64,000 nucleotides of DNA from Pelomonas sp937871895 (GCF_046348265.1 NZ_JAXMEO010000005.1); one strand, 5' to 3'. Positions 1 to 9,008 are shown, counted from the stretch's first letter. Numbers and translations: made by a program. The notes: generated by a model from the sequence alone, not told the origin.

Positions 1-1567
1 TGCGGCGGGTGTTGAACTGCACGGTGATGCGCCGGCCGTCGGCACGCAGCAGGTCGCGCTCGAAGGCCAGCGGGTGCTTGGCGATCTGGTCGGCGTTGGG
101 CAGGGGCATGGCGCCGTCGGCCAGGCGCAGGCGGTCGTCACCAAAGATGCCGAGCCAGTGCGGGTTCATGCGCACGATGTGTTCGCCCCGCATCAGCGCG
201 ATGCCGACGCTGGCGTTGTCGAGGATGGCATCGCCCTCGACGCGCACGCGCTCCAGCTCGGTGAGGTCGTCGCTGTACATGACGATGAGCTGGTCGCCCT
301 CGATCTCGAAGCCGGCGGCGCTGATGCGCACGTCGGCCCAGCGCTCGTCGGCCAGACGCACCAGGGTGCGGAAGCTGCGCACGCTGCCGTGGGTCAGGAT
401 CTCGTCGCGCAGCCGTGCGGGCTCGCCGGGCTCGGTCCACATGCCCAGCTCCATCGCGCTCTTGCCCACGGCCTGCGTGTGCTCGTAGCCGGTCAGGGTC
501 TCGAAGCCGGGGTTGACGTAGAGCATGCGGCCGTCCGTCAGGCGCGCCACGCAGATGGCGCCGGGGCTGACGCGGAACACCTGCTCCAGCATTGCACCGG
601 TGCGGGCCTGGGCGCGCTGGGCCTCGTGCTCGGCCGTCACATCGTGGCTGACGCCGCGCCAGCCGAGGCAGTGGCCGTGTGCGTCGTAACGTGGCTCGGC
701 CGAAGCACGCACCCAGTCCACCCGGCCGTCGGGCCAGCGCACGCCGTGCAGGCGGTCGCGAAAGGCGCGGCGCCCGAGCAGGTCCTCACGCATCGCCGCC
801 CAGTGCTCGTCCTCGATGAAGTGCGGCCCGCCAGGCTGGCCGATGCGCATGAAGGCCTCGACGTCACGGCCGCTTTGGGCAAAGGAGGGCGAGACATAGG
901 TGATGCGCAGATCGGCGTCGGCCTCCCAGTACCAGTCGTTGGCGACGCGCGTCCAGTCGGCCAGGCGTTCCTGATCGCGCAGCGCCAGGGTCAGGCGGTG
1001 CGCCATCAGGTGGTGGATCAAGCCCCCCGCCACCAGGCTGCCCAGCATCAGGGTCAGCTGCACGATCAGCAGCTCGGTCGGGGTCTGGCTCGTCACCGTC
1101 ACGGCGCTGGCGGCGGGCGCGGTGCTCTGGTGCAGCAGCAGCAGGGCTGTCACCTGCAGTGCGCACAGCAGCAGCCCGGCGCGCAGGCCGGCCAGGGCCA
1201 TGGTCAGCGTGACGATGATGGCCGCTGCGGAGAGGCCCGGCATGTGCAGCCCCAGCCCCGACACATGGGCCACCCAGGCCAGGCCGACGATGGCGCACGC
1301 CAGCATCGAGCCCGCACCCAGGCGCGGCCGCTTGAGGCGCGTGAGGGCGGCGCCTGTGAGGCTGGCCAGCGCAAACACGGCCGCCAGCTCCAGCCGGCGT
1401 GGCTGAGCCGCCGGGGAGAGGCCCAGCCAGGGCGTGGCCCAGGCCAGCACCGCCAGCAGCAGGGCCAGCACGGCGCAGATCAGGCAGGCCGTGAGCGTGG
1501 CGTGGCGCCACATCAGGGGCTGATGCTGGAGCGAGCTTGGGGTGTGCCAACCCGGGATGCGTGTCAT
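1..1567 (-). CDS. Membrane-anchored multi-PAS sensor protein (partial, runs off left edge)
   Basis: Reading leftward from an ATG at 1567 gives about 522 uninterrupted codons to the window edge. The first ~180 residues are hydrophobic helices rich in Leu and Ala, forming a membrane sensor unit. Two clear PAS domains follow (one has NDWYWEADADLRITYVSPSF, the next DGRMLYVNPGFETLTGY), and a third begins near DAILDNASVGIALM. This architecture is typical of diguanylate cyclases or hybrid sensor kinases, but the output domain lies outside the window, so the activity is unknown. An internal ATG at 1513 also fits the start of the first helix; neither has a strong Shine-Dalgarno. Long open frames on the opposite strand are composition shadows. 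Confidence 0.8.
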   Translation of the reverse strand, partial: MTRIPGWHTPSSLQHQPLMWRHATLTACLICAVLALLLAVLAWATPWLGLSPAAQPRRLELAAVFALASLTGAALTRLKRPRLGAGSMLACAIVGLAWVAHVSGLGLHMPGLSAAAIIVTLTMALAGLRAGLLLCALQVTALLLLHQSTAPAASAVTVTSQTPTELLIVQLTLMLGSLVAGGLIHHLMAHRLTLALRDQERLADWTRVANDWYWEADADLRITYVSPSFAQSGRDVEAFMRIGQPGGPHFIEDEHWAAMREDLLGRRAFRDRLHGVRWPDGRVDWVRASAEPRYDAHGHCLGWRGVSHDVTAEHEAQRAQARTGAMLEQVFRVSPGAICVARLTDGRMLYVNPGFETLTGYEHTQAVGKSAMELGMWTEPGEPARLRDEILTHGSVRSFRTLVRLADERWADVRISAAGFEIEGDQLIVMYSDDLTELERVRVEGDAILDNASVGIALMRGEHIVRMNPHWLGIFGDDRLRLADGAMPLPNADQIAKHPLAFERDLLRADGRRITVQFNTRR

Positions 1568-1698
1568 CGTCTGGACGCCGGGCAAGCCCGACAGACTCCT
1601 AGCCAGGGGTCGGCAGACCTTAGCACGCAGGTGCCCGCGCGCGCCTCGGGCGCGCCCCGCGCTTGGGGTGTGAATCTTGACGTGCGGCTGCGGCTAGG

Positions 1699-2778
1699 TC
1701 AGCGAGTTAAGCGGCGCGCCCACCAGCGCGCGCCGGCGGTGCCGACCCAGCCCGTCGCCCAGCCGGTGGCTGGCCGCTCCACCCAGCGGTGGAAGACGCC
1801 AGCCAGCTGCATCGACAGCCCGAAGCACAGCGCCCCGACGCCGAGCACTGCCCAGTCCGGCAGCGCGCTCAGCGCCGCCAGCGCATTGCCGGCCAGCAGC
1901 ACCGGGAAGTGGATCAGGAAGAGCGCGTAGGACTCATTGGCCCGGCGCGACCAGTCGCGGCGCGGCCGCAGGTGCCCGGCCTCGGCCACGGCCAGCCACA
2001 GCGTCAGCCCCAGCGCCAGGGCCAGACGGTCGCGCCAGGCCAGCGCCAGCGCCGCAGCCATCAGCAGCAGCACGACGCCAAAGGCCCAGGGCCTGAGCGT
2101 GCGCGCGCCCAGCCAGTGCACGCTGGCCCCAAGCCCATAGGACGCAAAGAAGTAGAGCGCCGTGGCGTCGAGCGAGGGGTCCAGGTTGAACACCCAGGCC
2201 GAGCCCAGCGCCAGCCCCAGCACCACGGCCGGCCCCAGCCACAGCTGGCGCGGGTGCAGACTGAGGTGACGCACCAGCCACAGCAGGCCCAGCAACAGGG
2301 CAAACAGCTGCAGGTCCACCGCCACATACCAGGCGCCCACCGTCAGCGACTCAAAGCCCAGCAGGCCGTGGGTCAGCGTGGCGTGGGCCAGCAACTGGCC
2401 GGGGCTCCAGTCGTCGGGATTGGCCAGCTCAGGCAGCACCGGCGCCACCACGGCGGAGACCAGCAGGGTCAGCAGCAGGGCGGCCACAAAGGGCAGGGTC
2501 AGGCGCAGGTAGCGCTTGATCAGCGCCGCCGGAACGGCAGTGGCCAGCGCCTGGCCGCGGGGTGACAACGCCCGAGCGCTCAGGAAACCACCCACCACCA
2601 GGAAGGCCTGAACCGCCATGCGCCCGTAGTCGTGCACGGCACCGGCCAAGCCAGGCAGCAGGCCATGCGCGGCGCGGCTGACGGGGCCGTAGCTGACGAG
2701 GTGATGCAAAACGATGCACTGCGCCGCAAGCGCCTTGAGGGCGTCCACGTGCGGCAGTCGGCGGGAGGCTGTCGACAT
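1699..2778 (-). CDS. Acyltransferase 3 family membrane protein (OafA/YrhL type)
   Basis: The protein of about 359 residues opens with RLPHVDALKALAAQCIVLHH, matching the start of acyltransferase 3 proteins, where a His pair at the end of the first helix is catalytic. About ten hydrophobic segments follow, with basic loops between them. The family O-acylates sugars or lipids at the cytoplasmic membrane; the substrate here cannot be deduced. The ATG at 2778 keeps the usual N-terminus; a TTG six codons upstream is possible. No clear Shine-Dalgarno precedes the ATG. An intrinsic terminator pointing toward this gene lies directly upstream, suggesting attenuation of its leader. It is divergent from the XdhC-like gene. 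Confidence 0.85.
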   Translation of the reverse strand: MSTASRRLPHVDALKALAAQCIVLHHLVSYGPVSRAAHGLLPGLAGAVHDYGRMAVQAFLVVGGFLSARALSPRGQALATAVPAALIKRYLRLTLPFVAALLLTLLVSAVVAPVLPELANPDDWSPGQLLAHATLTHGLLGFESLTVGAWYVAVDLQLFALLLGLLWLVRHLSLHPRQLWLGPAVVLGLALGSAWVFNLDPSLDATALYFFASYGLGASVHWLGARTLRPWAFGVVLLLMAAALALAWRDRLALALGLTLWLAVAEAGHLRPRRDWSRRANESYALFLIHFPVLLAGNALAALSALPDWAVLGVGALCFGLSMQLAGVFHRWVERPATGWATGWVGTAGARWWARRLTR

Positions 2779-2794
2779 GCGAGAAAGAACAGGC

Positions 2795-2822
2795 AAAAAA
2801 GCGGGCCTGCAACAGCAGGCCC
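2795..2822 (-). terminator. Intrinsic terminator in the acyltransferase leader (possible attenuator)
   Basis: Positions 2803-2810 and 2815-2822 form a perfect 8-bp GC-rich stem (GGGCCTGC/GCAGGCCC) with a 4-nt loop. Read on the minus strand it is followed by six T residues (2795-2800). It ends 17 bases before the acyltransferase ATG, and no minus-strand gene lies upstream, so the only transcript it can stop is that gene's own leader. The plus-strand reading is weaker (GGGTTTT after the stem). Confidence 0.6.
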
Positions 2823-2946
2823 GGGTTTTCGGGAGGGTGGCGGAATTCTAAGCGGCGGGCCTCGGGTGCGGCCCGGGCCGGCCTGACCGTTACGGACGGA
2901 AACCTGCGCCGCGCAGGGGCGAGACACCTTCGGGTAAGGTCGCCGC

Positions 2947-3924
2947 ATGGACAACATTGATCTCGTCGTGCTGCGCACGGTCTGCGAGTGGCGCGAGGCC
3001 GGCTGGGCGGTGGTGCTGGGCACCATCACGCGCACCTGGGGTTCGGCGCCGCGCCCGGTGGGCAGCCTGGTGGCGCTGCGCGCCGATGGCGTGCTGGCCG
3101 GTTCGGTCTCGGGCGGCTGCATCGAGGACGATCTCGTCGAGCAACTGCGTGCCGGGGCTTTGAGCCTGCAGCGCCCCACGCCGCTGCGCTACGGCGTGGG
3201 CGCCGAAGAGGCCCGCCGCTTTGGTCTGCCCTGCGGTGGCACGCTGGAGCTGATGCTGGAGCCGCTCGGCCCGCAGTCGCAGCTGGACGAGTTGCTCGCG
3301 CGCCTGGCGCGCGGCGAGCGCGTGCGCCGCGAGCTGGACTTGGCCACAGGCGCCGTACAACTCGCTCCGGCCCAAGCCGGTGACACCCTCAGCCTCGACG
3401 AGCAGCGCCTCGTCAGCCACCACGGGCCGCAGTGGCGCCTGCTCATCATCGGCGCCGGCCCCATCAGCGACTACCTGGCCCGCATGGCGCAGGCGCTGGA
3501 CTACGGCGTGATGATCTGCGACCCGCGCCCCGAGCACGTGGGCGACTTTGCGCTGGAGGGCGTCCAGCTCACCCGCGACATGCCCGACGATGTGGTGATG
3601 GACTTCAAGGCCGACGGCGCCAGCGCCATCGTCGCGCTCACGCACGACCCCAAGCTCGACGACCTCGCGCTGATGGAAGCCCTGCGCGGCCAGGCCTTCT
3701 ACGTCGGCGCCATCGGCTCGCGCGTCAACCAGGCCAAGCGCCGCGCGCGCCTGGCCGAGCACTTTGGCCTGACCGAGGCCGAGCTGGACCGCCTGCACGG
3801 CCCCGTGGGTCTCGACATTGGCGCCCGCACGCCGCCCGAGATTGCGCTCTCCATCCTGGCCGAGATGACCGCCGTGCGCTACGGCAAACTCCCCCCACCC
3901 CGCCTTGACATCGCCCATGCTTGA
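2947..3924 (+). CDS. XdhC/CoxI family protein
   Basis: The 325-residue product carries the XdhC signatures: an N-terminal CoxI-type domain with TWGSAPRPVGSLVAL and GSVSGGCIEDDLVEQL, and a C-terminal Rossmann domain with LLIIGAGPISDYLARMA and FYVGAIGSR. XdhC proteins bind molybdenum cofactor, assist its sulfuration and deliver it to xanthine dehydrogenase-type molybdenum hydroxylases. No hydroxylase subunits (xdhA/xdhB) are in the window, so the partner is unknown and the symbol is withheld. The last codons overlap the following GST gene, which suggests translational coupling. Confidence 0.85.
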   Translation: MDNIDLVVLRTVCEWREAGWAVVLGTITRTWGSAPRPVGSLVALRADGVLAGSVSGGCIEDDLVEQLRAGALSLQRPTPLRYGVGAEEARRFGLPCGGTLELMLEPLGPQSQLDELLARLARGERVRRELDLATGAVQLAPAQAGDTLSLDEQRLVSHHGPQWRLLIIGAGPISDYLARMAQALDYGVMICDPRPEHVGDFALEGVQLTRDMPDDVVMDFKADGASAIVALTHDPKLDDLALMEALRGQAFYVGAIGSRVNQAKRRARLAEHFGLTEAELDRLHGPVGLDIGARTPPEIALSILAEMTAVRYGKLPPPRLDIAHA

Positions 3925-4558
3925 ACTGCACTACTACCCCAGCAACGCCAGCTTTGCCCCCCACCTGTTGCTGGAGGAAATGCAGCTGCCTTACACCCTG
4001 CGCAAGGTGAACCGCGAGGCCGGCGAGCACAAGTCGGCGGCTTACCTCAAGCTCAACCCAAACGGCTTGATCCCGGTGCTGATCGACGACGGTGAGCCGC
4101 TCTACGAGACGGCTGCGATCCTGATGCACCTTGCCGACAAGACCCCTGGCTTTGCCCCGCCGCTGGGCAACATGGCCCGCGCTCACTACCTGAAGTGGAT
4201 GGTCTGGATGACCAACACCCTGCAGGCCATGCTCATCCACTACTTCTACCCCGAGCGCATGGTGAGAGAGGGCGATGCCGAGGCAGCGGCCGTCGTCAAG
4301 TCGCGGGCCGAGGCCCAAGTGGGCCCCATGCTTGACCAGATGGAGGCCGAGCTCGCCCGTCACGGCGGCCCGTGGTTTGGTGGCGCCAGCTATTCGGCGC
4401 TCGACCCGCTGGCCTTCATGCTGTGCCGCTGGACGCGCATGCACGCCCACCCGGCGCGGGCGCGCCCACTGCTCGGCGCCTATCTGGCGCGTGTGTTGGC
4501 CCGGCCGGCGACTCAGGCGGTGGTGGCGCGGGAAGCCCTGCCCGAGCCCATCTACTAG
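3917..4558 (+). CDS. Glutathione S-transferase family protein
   Basis: The 213-residue product has a thioredoxin-fold N-terminus starting LELHYYPSNASFAPHLLLEE, the NPNGLIPVL cis-proline motif and the ETAAILMHLAD glutathione-contact segment, then an all-alpha C-terminal domain. It should conjugate or reduce substrates with glutathione in the cytoplasm; the substrate is not predictable. The ATG at 3917 overlaps the end of the XdhC-like gene by eight bases. A TTG at 3905 is in frame but less likely. Confidence 0.88.
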   Translation: MLELHYYPSNASFAPHLLLEEMQLPYTLRKVNREAGEHKSAAYLKLNPNGLIPVLIDDGEPLYETAAILMHLADKTPGFAPPLGNMARAHYLKWMVWMTNTLQAMLIHYFYPERMVREGDAEAAAVVKSRAEAQVGPMLDQMEAELARHGGPWFGGASYSALDPLAFMLCRWTRMHAHPARARPLLGAYLARVLARPATQAVVAREALPEPIY

Positions 4559-4598
4559 GGCCTTCGCGACCCATCCCCGTAGTGTTAACAGGCCCTCC

Positions 4599-5174
4599 TC
4601 AGGCCGCGCCGCCCAGCTCGCGGTGCAGCCAGGCGCGGGCCAGCGCCCAGTCGCGCTTGACGGTGCTGCGGCTCAAGGAAAGCACCTCGGCAATCTCTTC
4701 GAGCTCCAGCCCCCCAAAGAACTTCAGCTCCACGATCTTGGCCGCGCGTTCGTCGTGCTGGGCAAAGGCCAGCAGCGCCTCGTGCACCCGCACCACGTCG
4801 GCATCGAGCCCGGCGGCCACCTGCTCGGCCTCGCTCAGCGTGAGCGGCACCAGCTCGGCGTGGCGCTTGTCGGTGCGCTTGGCCAGCGCATGGTTGACCA
4901 GGATGCGCCGCATCATCAACGCCGCCACCCCCAGGAAGTGACTGCGGCTGCGCCACTGCGTGCGCGTCTGTGCGTTCAAGCGCAGCCAGGCCTCGTGCGC
5001 CAGCCCCGTGGCGCTGAGCGTGTGGCCCGGTGTCTCGCGCCACATCTGCGCGGCGGCGCAGCGGTGCAAATCCTCGTAGAGGCTCTGGCTCAGGGAGTCG
5101 TTGGCAAGGCCAACTGGGTAGGGTGGCTCGTGTGGCTCAGGGAGGTCGGGCGCGGGCATGAAAAATTCTGGCAT
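4599..5174 (-). CDS. ECF-like RNA polymerase sigma factor (Sigma70_ECF / TIGR02999 type)
   Basis: The 191-residue protein has a region-2-like segment (GLAHEAWLRLNAQ, FLGVAALMMRRILVNHA) and a C-terminal region-4 helix-turn-helix (ELEEIAEVLSLSRSTVKRDW) that would contact the -35 box. This subfamily is commonly encoded next to Hanks-type Ser/Thr kinases and lacks a classical transmembrane anti-sigma factor. That fits the divergent kinase operon here: some kinase-linked ECF groups (ECF43, EcfP/PknT) are activated by phosphorylation. The ATG at 5174 is preceded by AGGGGG, a better ribosome site than that of the in-frame ATG at 5159. No anti-sigma gene is visible. Confidence 0.85.
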   Translation of the reverse strand: MPEFFMPAPDLPEPHEPPYPVGLANDSLSQSLYEDLHRCAAAQMWRETPGHTLSATGLAHEAWLRLNAQTRTQWRSRSHFLGVAALMMRRILVNHALAKRTDKRHAELVPLTLSEAEQVAAGLDADVVRVHEALLAFAQHDERAAKIVELKFFGGLELEEIAEVLSLSRSTVKRDWALARAWLHRELGGAA

Positions 5175-5221
5175 GCCCCCTGAACGGGTAGGCCAGCCAA
5201 GCTGCTCTGAGCAGTCCTGGT

Positions 5222-5246
5222 GTGAACCTTTTGTGAACCTTTTGTG
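5222..5246 (+). promoter_or_regulatory. Tandem 11-bp direct repeat between sigma factor and kinase operon
   Basis: GTGAACCTTTT occurs at 5222-5232 and again at 5233-5243, followed by a third GTG. The 11-bp period is about one helical turn, as expected for side-by-side binding of an activator or for duplicated promoter elements. It lies in the 133-bp divergent intergenic region, 48 bp upstream of the sigma-factor start and 61 bp upstream of the exported-protein start. Confidence 0.45.
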
Positions 5247-5307
5247 CTCAAAACCCTGCGCATGGATGGAGGCCGCCACATCCCCCCGACCAACGCGCGG
5301 AGTTTGC

Positions 5308-6345
5308 ATGCCCGACCTGTCTCGCCCCCTGCTGGCCCTGCTGACCAGCCTTGCCCTGTCCGCCACCGCGGCCACGCCCGAGCCAATGGCGCTTGACGCC
5401 AGCTTCAACCCGGTGGACCAAGCAGCCAACCTGGTCGAGCTGGCCCAGGATGCCAGCACCCTCAAGGGGCTCAAGCGCGTGGCCGTCACGCAGTTCAGCA
5501 TCGACTTCATCACGCAGGACAACGTCAGCGCCGAGACCTCGGGCTTTGCCGCCGCCGGGCGCGCCAGCGTGACCGGCTACTACGCGCTGGTGGGCGTTGG
5601 CGAGCCCGAGTTCCAGGCACTGGCCGAGCGCGCCTACCGTGAGTTTGTGGACGCGCTGAAGGCCCAGGGCCTGGAGGTCGTCAGCCGCGAGGCGCTGGCC
5701 GCCGCGCCCAGCTGGCAGCGCCTGAACGCCGCCGGCACACCCTTGCCCCTACGCAGCGATTCGATGATCACCGTGGGCCCGGCTGGCATGAGCATCTACG
5801 GCACCCAGAAGGCGCGCACCCAGCAAGGCCAGAAGGGGCTGCTCGGTGGGCTCGCAGCCTTGGGGTCCATCACCTCGGCGATTGGCGCACAGGGCGACCT
5901 GAAGAGCCTGCGCGAAGAGCTGGGCAACGCCTCGCTCATCGAGGTCTCGTTGCGCATGCACTTTGCCCAGCTGGCCAATGGCAATCGCGGCTTCTTCGGG
6001 CGCTTGAGCGACACCGCCAAAGTCAGCGCCAAGGCCCACCCTGTGGTCAGCCGCGCCGAACTGAGCGTGCAGGGCGACTTCAAGACCGCACTGCTGCAGG
6101 TCAAGCCGCCGCTGCTGCTGGACGCGAACGCCTTCAGCGAGGTGCGCAAGCCAGCGGCCACCACCGGCGAGATCGCGGGCGCCGTGGCGACGGGTCTGCT
6201 GCGCATGGCCATTGGCAGCAAGGACAGCCACAGCACCGAGAAGTTCGAAGTCGTCAGCGACCCCGAGCGCTATGCCGCCGTGGTGGGCAGCGGCCTCGCG
6301 CAAACGAACGCCTTGCTGATTGCCCGCATGGTGGGCGCGCGCTGA
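5308..6345 (+). CDS. Exported protein of unknown function in the kinase/sigma module
   Basis: The 345-residue product starts with a signal peptide (PLLALLTSLALSATAATPEP, cleavage likely after ATA). The mature part has an SIDFITQDNVSAETSGF segment, a central Gly-rich hydrophobic stretch (GLLGGLAALGSITSAIGAQG) and a conserved-looking tail. I do not recognise a family. The ATG at 5308 has GGAG nine bases upstream and opens exactly at the signal peptide; longer in-frame extensions run into the intergenic repeats. The kinase gene starts 17 bp downstream, so the two are probably cotranscribed. It may be the envelope effector or sensor of the module, which is inference. Confidence 0.75.
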   Translation: MPDLSRPLLALLTSLALSATAATPEPMALDASFNPVDQAANLVELAQDASTLKGLKRVAVTQFSIDFITQDNVSAETSGFAAAGRASVTGYYALVGVGEPEFQALAERAYREFVDALKAQGLEVVSREALAAAPSWQRLNAAGTPLPLRSDSMITVGPAGMSIYGTQKARTQQGQKGLLGGLAALGSITSAIGAQGDLKSLREELGNASLIEVSLRMHFAQLANGNRGFFGRLSDTAKVSAKAHPVVSRAELSVQGDFKTALLQVKPPLLLDANAFSEVRKPAATTGEIAGAVATGLLRMAIGSKDSHSTEKFEVVSDPERYAAVVGSGLAQTNALLIARMVGAR

Positions 6346-6362
6346 TCTCGGACACTGCGGCC

Positions 6363-9008
6363 ATGAGTGAAGAGACACCCTGGCAGCGCATCAAGGCGCT
6401 GTTTGAAGCGCTGATCGACCGACCCGCAGCCGAGCACGAAACCGCCATCGACGCTGCCTTGCAGGCCGGCCAGCTCAGCAGGGCCGACGCTGCTGAGCTG
6501 CGCAGCTTGCTGGCCCACCACCAAGGCCTGGCCGGCACGCAGGCGCCCGACTTCCTGCAAGCCGCGCCGCGCCCCGCCAGCATGGAAGGGCGCCAGTGCG
6601 GCGCCTGGCTGCTGACGCGCCGTGTGGGCGCTGGGGGCATGGGCGAGGTCTTCGAGGCCGAGCGCGCCGACGGCAGCTTTGCGGGGCGTGCCGCCGTCAA
6701 GCTGCTCGCGGCCGGGCGTGACGGGCCGGCGCTGCTGGCGCGCTTTGCGCAGGAGCGCCAAGCCCTGGCCCGGCTCAACCACCCGCACATCGCTCACCTC
6801 ATGGACGCGGGGGTGACCGACGACGGCCAGCCCTATGTGGTGATGGAGTTCGTGGACGGCCGGCCGCTGGACGAGGTGGCCGCTGGCCTGCCGCTGGAGC
6901 AGCGCTTGGCGCTGGTGCTGCAGCTCTGTGAGGCCGTGGCCTACGCGCACCGGCAGCTGCTGGTGCACCGCGACCTGAAGCCCAGCAATGTGCTCGTGAA
7001 CGCGCAGGGCCAGGTCAAGCTGCTGGACTTCGGCATTGCCAAGGCGCTGGACGACGGCGACCCGCTCGTCACCGGCGTCGCCCACACCCCCCACTACGCC
7101 AGCCCCGAGCAGGTGCGCGGCGAGCCCGTGGGCACGGCGACCGACCTCTACAGCCTCGGCGTGCTCACCTACCAGCTGCTCACCGGCGTGCGCCCCACCG
7201 GCCGCCAGGCCACCACCGCGCAGGAGGCTGCGCGCAGCGTGCTTGAAGACACGCCCACCCGCCCCAGCCGCCTGAGTGCAGACGAAGTGCCCGACCCGCA
7301 CTGGCCCGCCACCCGCACGCGCCTGGCGGGCGACCTCGACAACATCCTGCTCAAGGCCCTGGAGAAAGAGCCCGAGCGCCGCTACGCCAGCGTCGATGCC
7401 TTTGCGGCCGACCTGCGCGCCTACCTGGGCGGCTACCCCGTCAGCGCCCGGCCGGCGGCCTGGAGCTACCGGGCGCGCAAGCTCATCCAGCGCAACCCCG
7501 GCGCCAGCGCGCTCACCGCTGGCCTGGTGGTGGCCGTGCTGGGTGGCCTGGCGGCCACGGCGTGGCAGGCGCAAGAGGCCCGCAGCGCCCAGCGCCTGGC
7601 CGAGCAGCGACTGGCGGAGGTCCGCAGCGTGACGCACCGCCTCGTGTTCGGCTTTGGTGACAGCGTCGAGTACCTGCCGGGGGGGCAGGACATCAAGATC
7701 GGGCTGCTGCGCGACACCCTCGCCGCACTCGAGCGCCTGCGCCCCACGCTGGGTGACGACACCGCGCTGTTGGCCGACATGGCCCAGGTGCATGTGCGAC
7801 TGGGCGAGGCTCACATGCCGGGCTACCTGGCTTCGCGCAATGACCTGCCCACCGCCACGCGCCACGCGCAGGCCGCGCGCGAGCTGGCTGACAAGGCTTG
7901 GGCCCAGCGCAAGGGCGACGGCGAGTTCGTCAACTACGTCTCGCGGGCGTACAACCTGCTGGCCACCGTCGAGCAGGAGGCCGGCCGTATCGAGGACTGC
8001 GTGGCCTTGATGCAGCAGGCTCTTGCGCGTGTGCGCGAGGCCATGCCGGGCCTGCCGCCCGGTGTAGACAAGCTGCGCGCTCAGAGCGCCATCACCGCCA
8101 CCTTGGTCAACATGGGGAACATGCTCGACGACAACGGCGTGGGCTTGGGCCGCCGCGCCGAGGCGCAGGCCGCCTACCGCGACGCGCTGGCCAGTGCCGA
8201 CCAGGAGCTGGCCGACCCGGCGGCCATCGCCGCGCTGGAGGCCACGCTGCCGCCGCAGCACACCCGCTATCACGCGGAAACGGCACAGACGCGCGCGGTG
8301 ATTCTGGGCAGCTGGGCCTCGTCTCTGCTGCGGGAGGGGGACTATGCCGGCTCGCTGGAGCGCCGCCGCCTCACGCTGGCCGAGTTGCGGCCCGTGCAGG
8401 CCCAGTACCCCGAGCAGCAGCAGTTCTGGCAGACGCTCAGCACGGCCCTGTACCACGCCAGCGTGCTGGAGCTGCAGCTTGGCAAGCCTGATGAGGCGCT
8501 GGTCTCGGTTCGTGAGGCTGTGCAATGGACGGAACGCCTGCGCGCCAACCAGCCCGACAACCCGGAGTGGTCCGCGAGCCTGGGCGTTCGCGCCCTGCCC
8601 ATGGCCACCGCCCTCGCGCTCACGGGCGCGCCGGCCGACGCCCTGCCCTGGTTCCAGCGTGCCATCGCACATGCCCAGTCCGAGCTGGCCCAGAAAGAAG
8701 CACTCCGCCCCCGTCGCAACCTGCTGACGGCCCAGCTGCGCCAAGCCAAGGCCGAGCTGGCCCTGCAGCGCCCGGGTAGCCTGGCCCGCATCCGCACGGC
8801 CACCGAATCCTTGCAGGCTCTGGCCTCAAAGGACACCAAGTCCCCCGACACCCTCCTGGCCGTGGCCGAGGGCGCCGCCGCGCTCGCCCAAGGTACCGAA
8901 GTGGCCACCTGGCGGGCCGTGGCCTGCGAGGCTTGGGCCCAGGCTGCCACGCGCCGGCCGCTTTCTCCCGCCTCGCTCAAGGCACGTGCGGAAGTGGCTT
9001 GCGACTGA
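6363..9008 (+). CDS. Membrane-anchored serine/threonine protein kinase with C-terminal helical-repeat domain
   Basis: The 881-residue protein has a complete Hanks-type kinase domain: glycine loop GAGGMGEV (89-96), Lys113 in AVKLL, catalytic HRDLKPSN (202-209, Asp204) and DFG at 222-224. An APE-like SPEQVRGEP segment and GTATDLYSLGVLTYQLLTG follow. A transmembrane helix (GLVVAVLGGLAATAW) near residues 385-400 separates the cytoplasmic kinase from about 480 residues of Ala/Leu-rich helical repeats resembling TPRs, presumably periplasmic. No PASTA domains are present. The N-terminal ~75 residues form a helical segment common in kinases paired with TIGR02999 sigma factors. Context suggests it phosphorylates the divergent sigma factor, but this is inference. 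Confidence 0.9.
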   Translation: MSEETPWQRIKALFEALIDRPAAEHETAIDAALQAGQLSRADAAELRSLLAHHQGLAGTQAPDFLQAAPRPASMEGRQCGAWLLTRRVGAGGMGEVFEAERADGSFAGRAAVKLLAAGRDGPALLARFAQERQALARLNHPHIAHLMDAGVTDDGQPYVVMEFVDGRPLDEVAAGLPLEQRLALVLQLCEAVAYAHRQLLVHRDLKPSNVLVNAQGQVKLLDFGIAKALDDGDPLVTGVAHTPHYASPEQVRGEPVGTATDLYSLGVLTYQLLTGVRPTGRQATTAQEAARSVLEDTPTRPSRLSADEVPDPHWPATRTRLAGDLDNILLKALEKEPERRYASVDAFAADLRAYLGGYPVSARPAAWSYRARKLIQRNPGASALTAGLVVAVLGGLAATAWQAQEARSAQRLAEQRLAEVRSVTHRLVFGFGDSVEYLPGGQDIKIGLLRDTLAALERLRPTLGDDTALLADMAQVHVRLGEAHMPGYLASRNDLPTATRHAQAARELADKAWAQRKGDGEFVNYVSRAYNLLATVEQEAGRIEDCVALMQQALARVREAMPGLPPGVDKLRAQSAITATLVNMGNMLDDNGVGLGRRAEAQAAYRDALASADQELADPAAIAALEATLPPQHTRYHAETAQTRAVILGSWASSLLREGDYAGSLERRRLTLAELRPVQAQYPEQQQFWQTLSTALYHASVLELQLGKPDEALVSVREAVQWTERLRANQPDNPEWSASLGVRALPMATALALTGAPADALPWFQRAIAHAQSELAQKEALRPRRNLLTAQLRQAKAELALQRPGSLARIRTATESLQALASKDTKSPDTLLAVAEGAAALAQGTEVATWRAVACEAWAQAATRRPLSPASLKARAEVACD

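Noticed and set aside
74..1930. Plus-strand open frame (618 codons) opposite the PAS sensor
   Set aside because: The minus strand reads through membrane helices and PAS motifs without interruption; the plus frame is a composition artefact.
6270..8744. Long minus-strand open frame (824 codons) opposite the Ser/Thr kinase
   Set aside because: The plus strand has all kinase motifs; the reverse frame has shadow composition.
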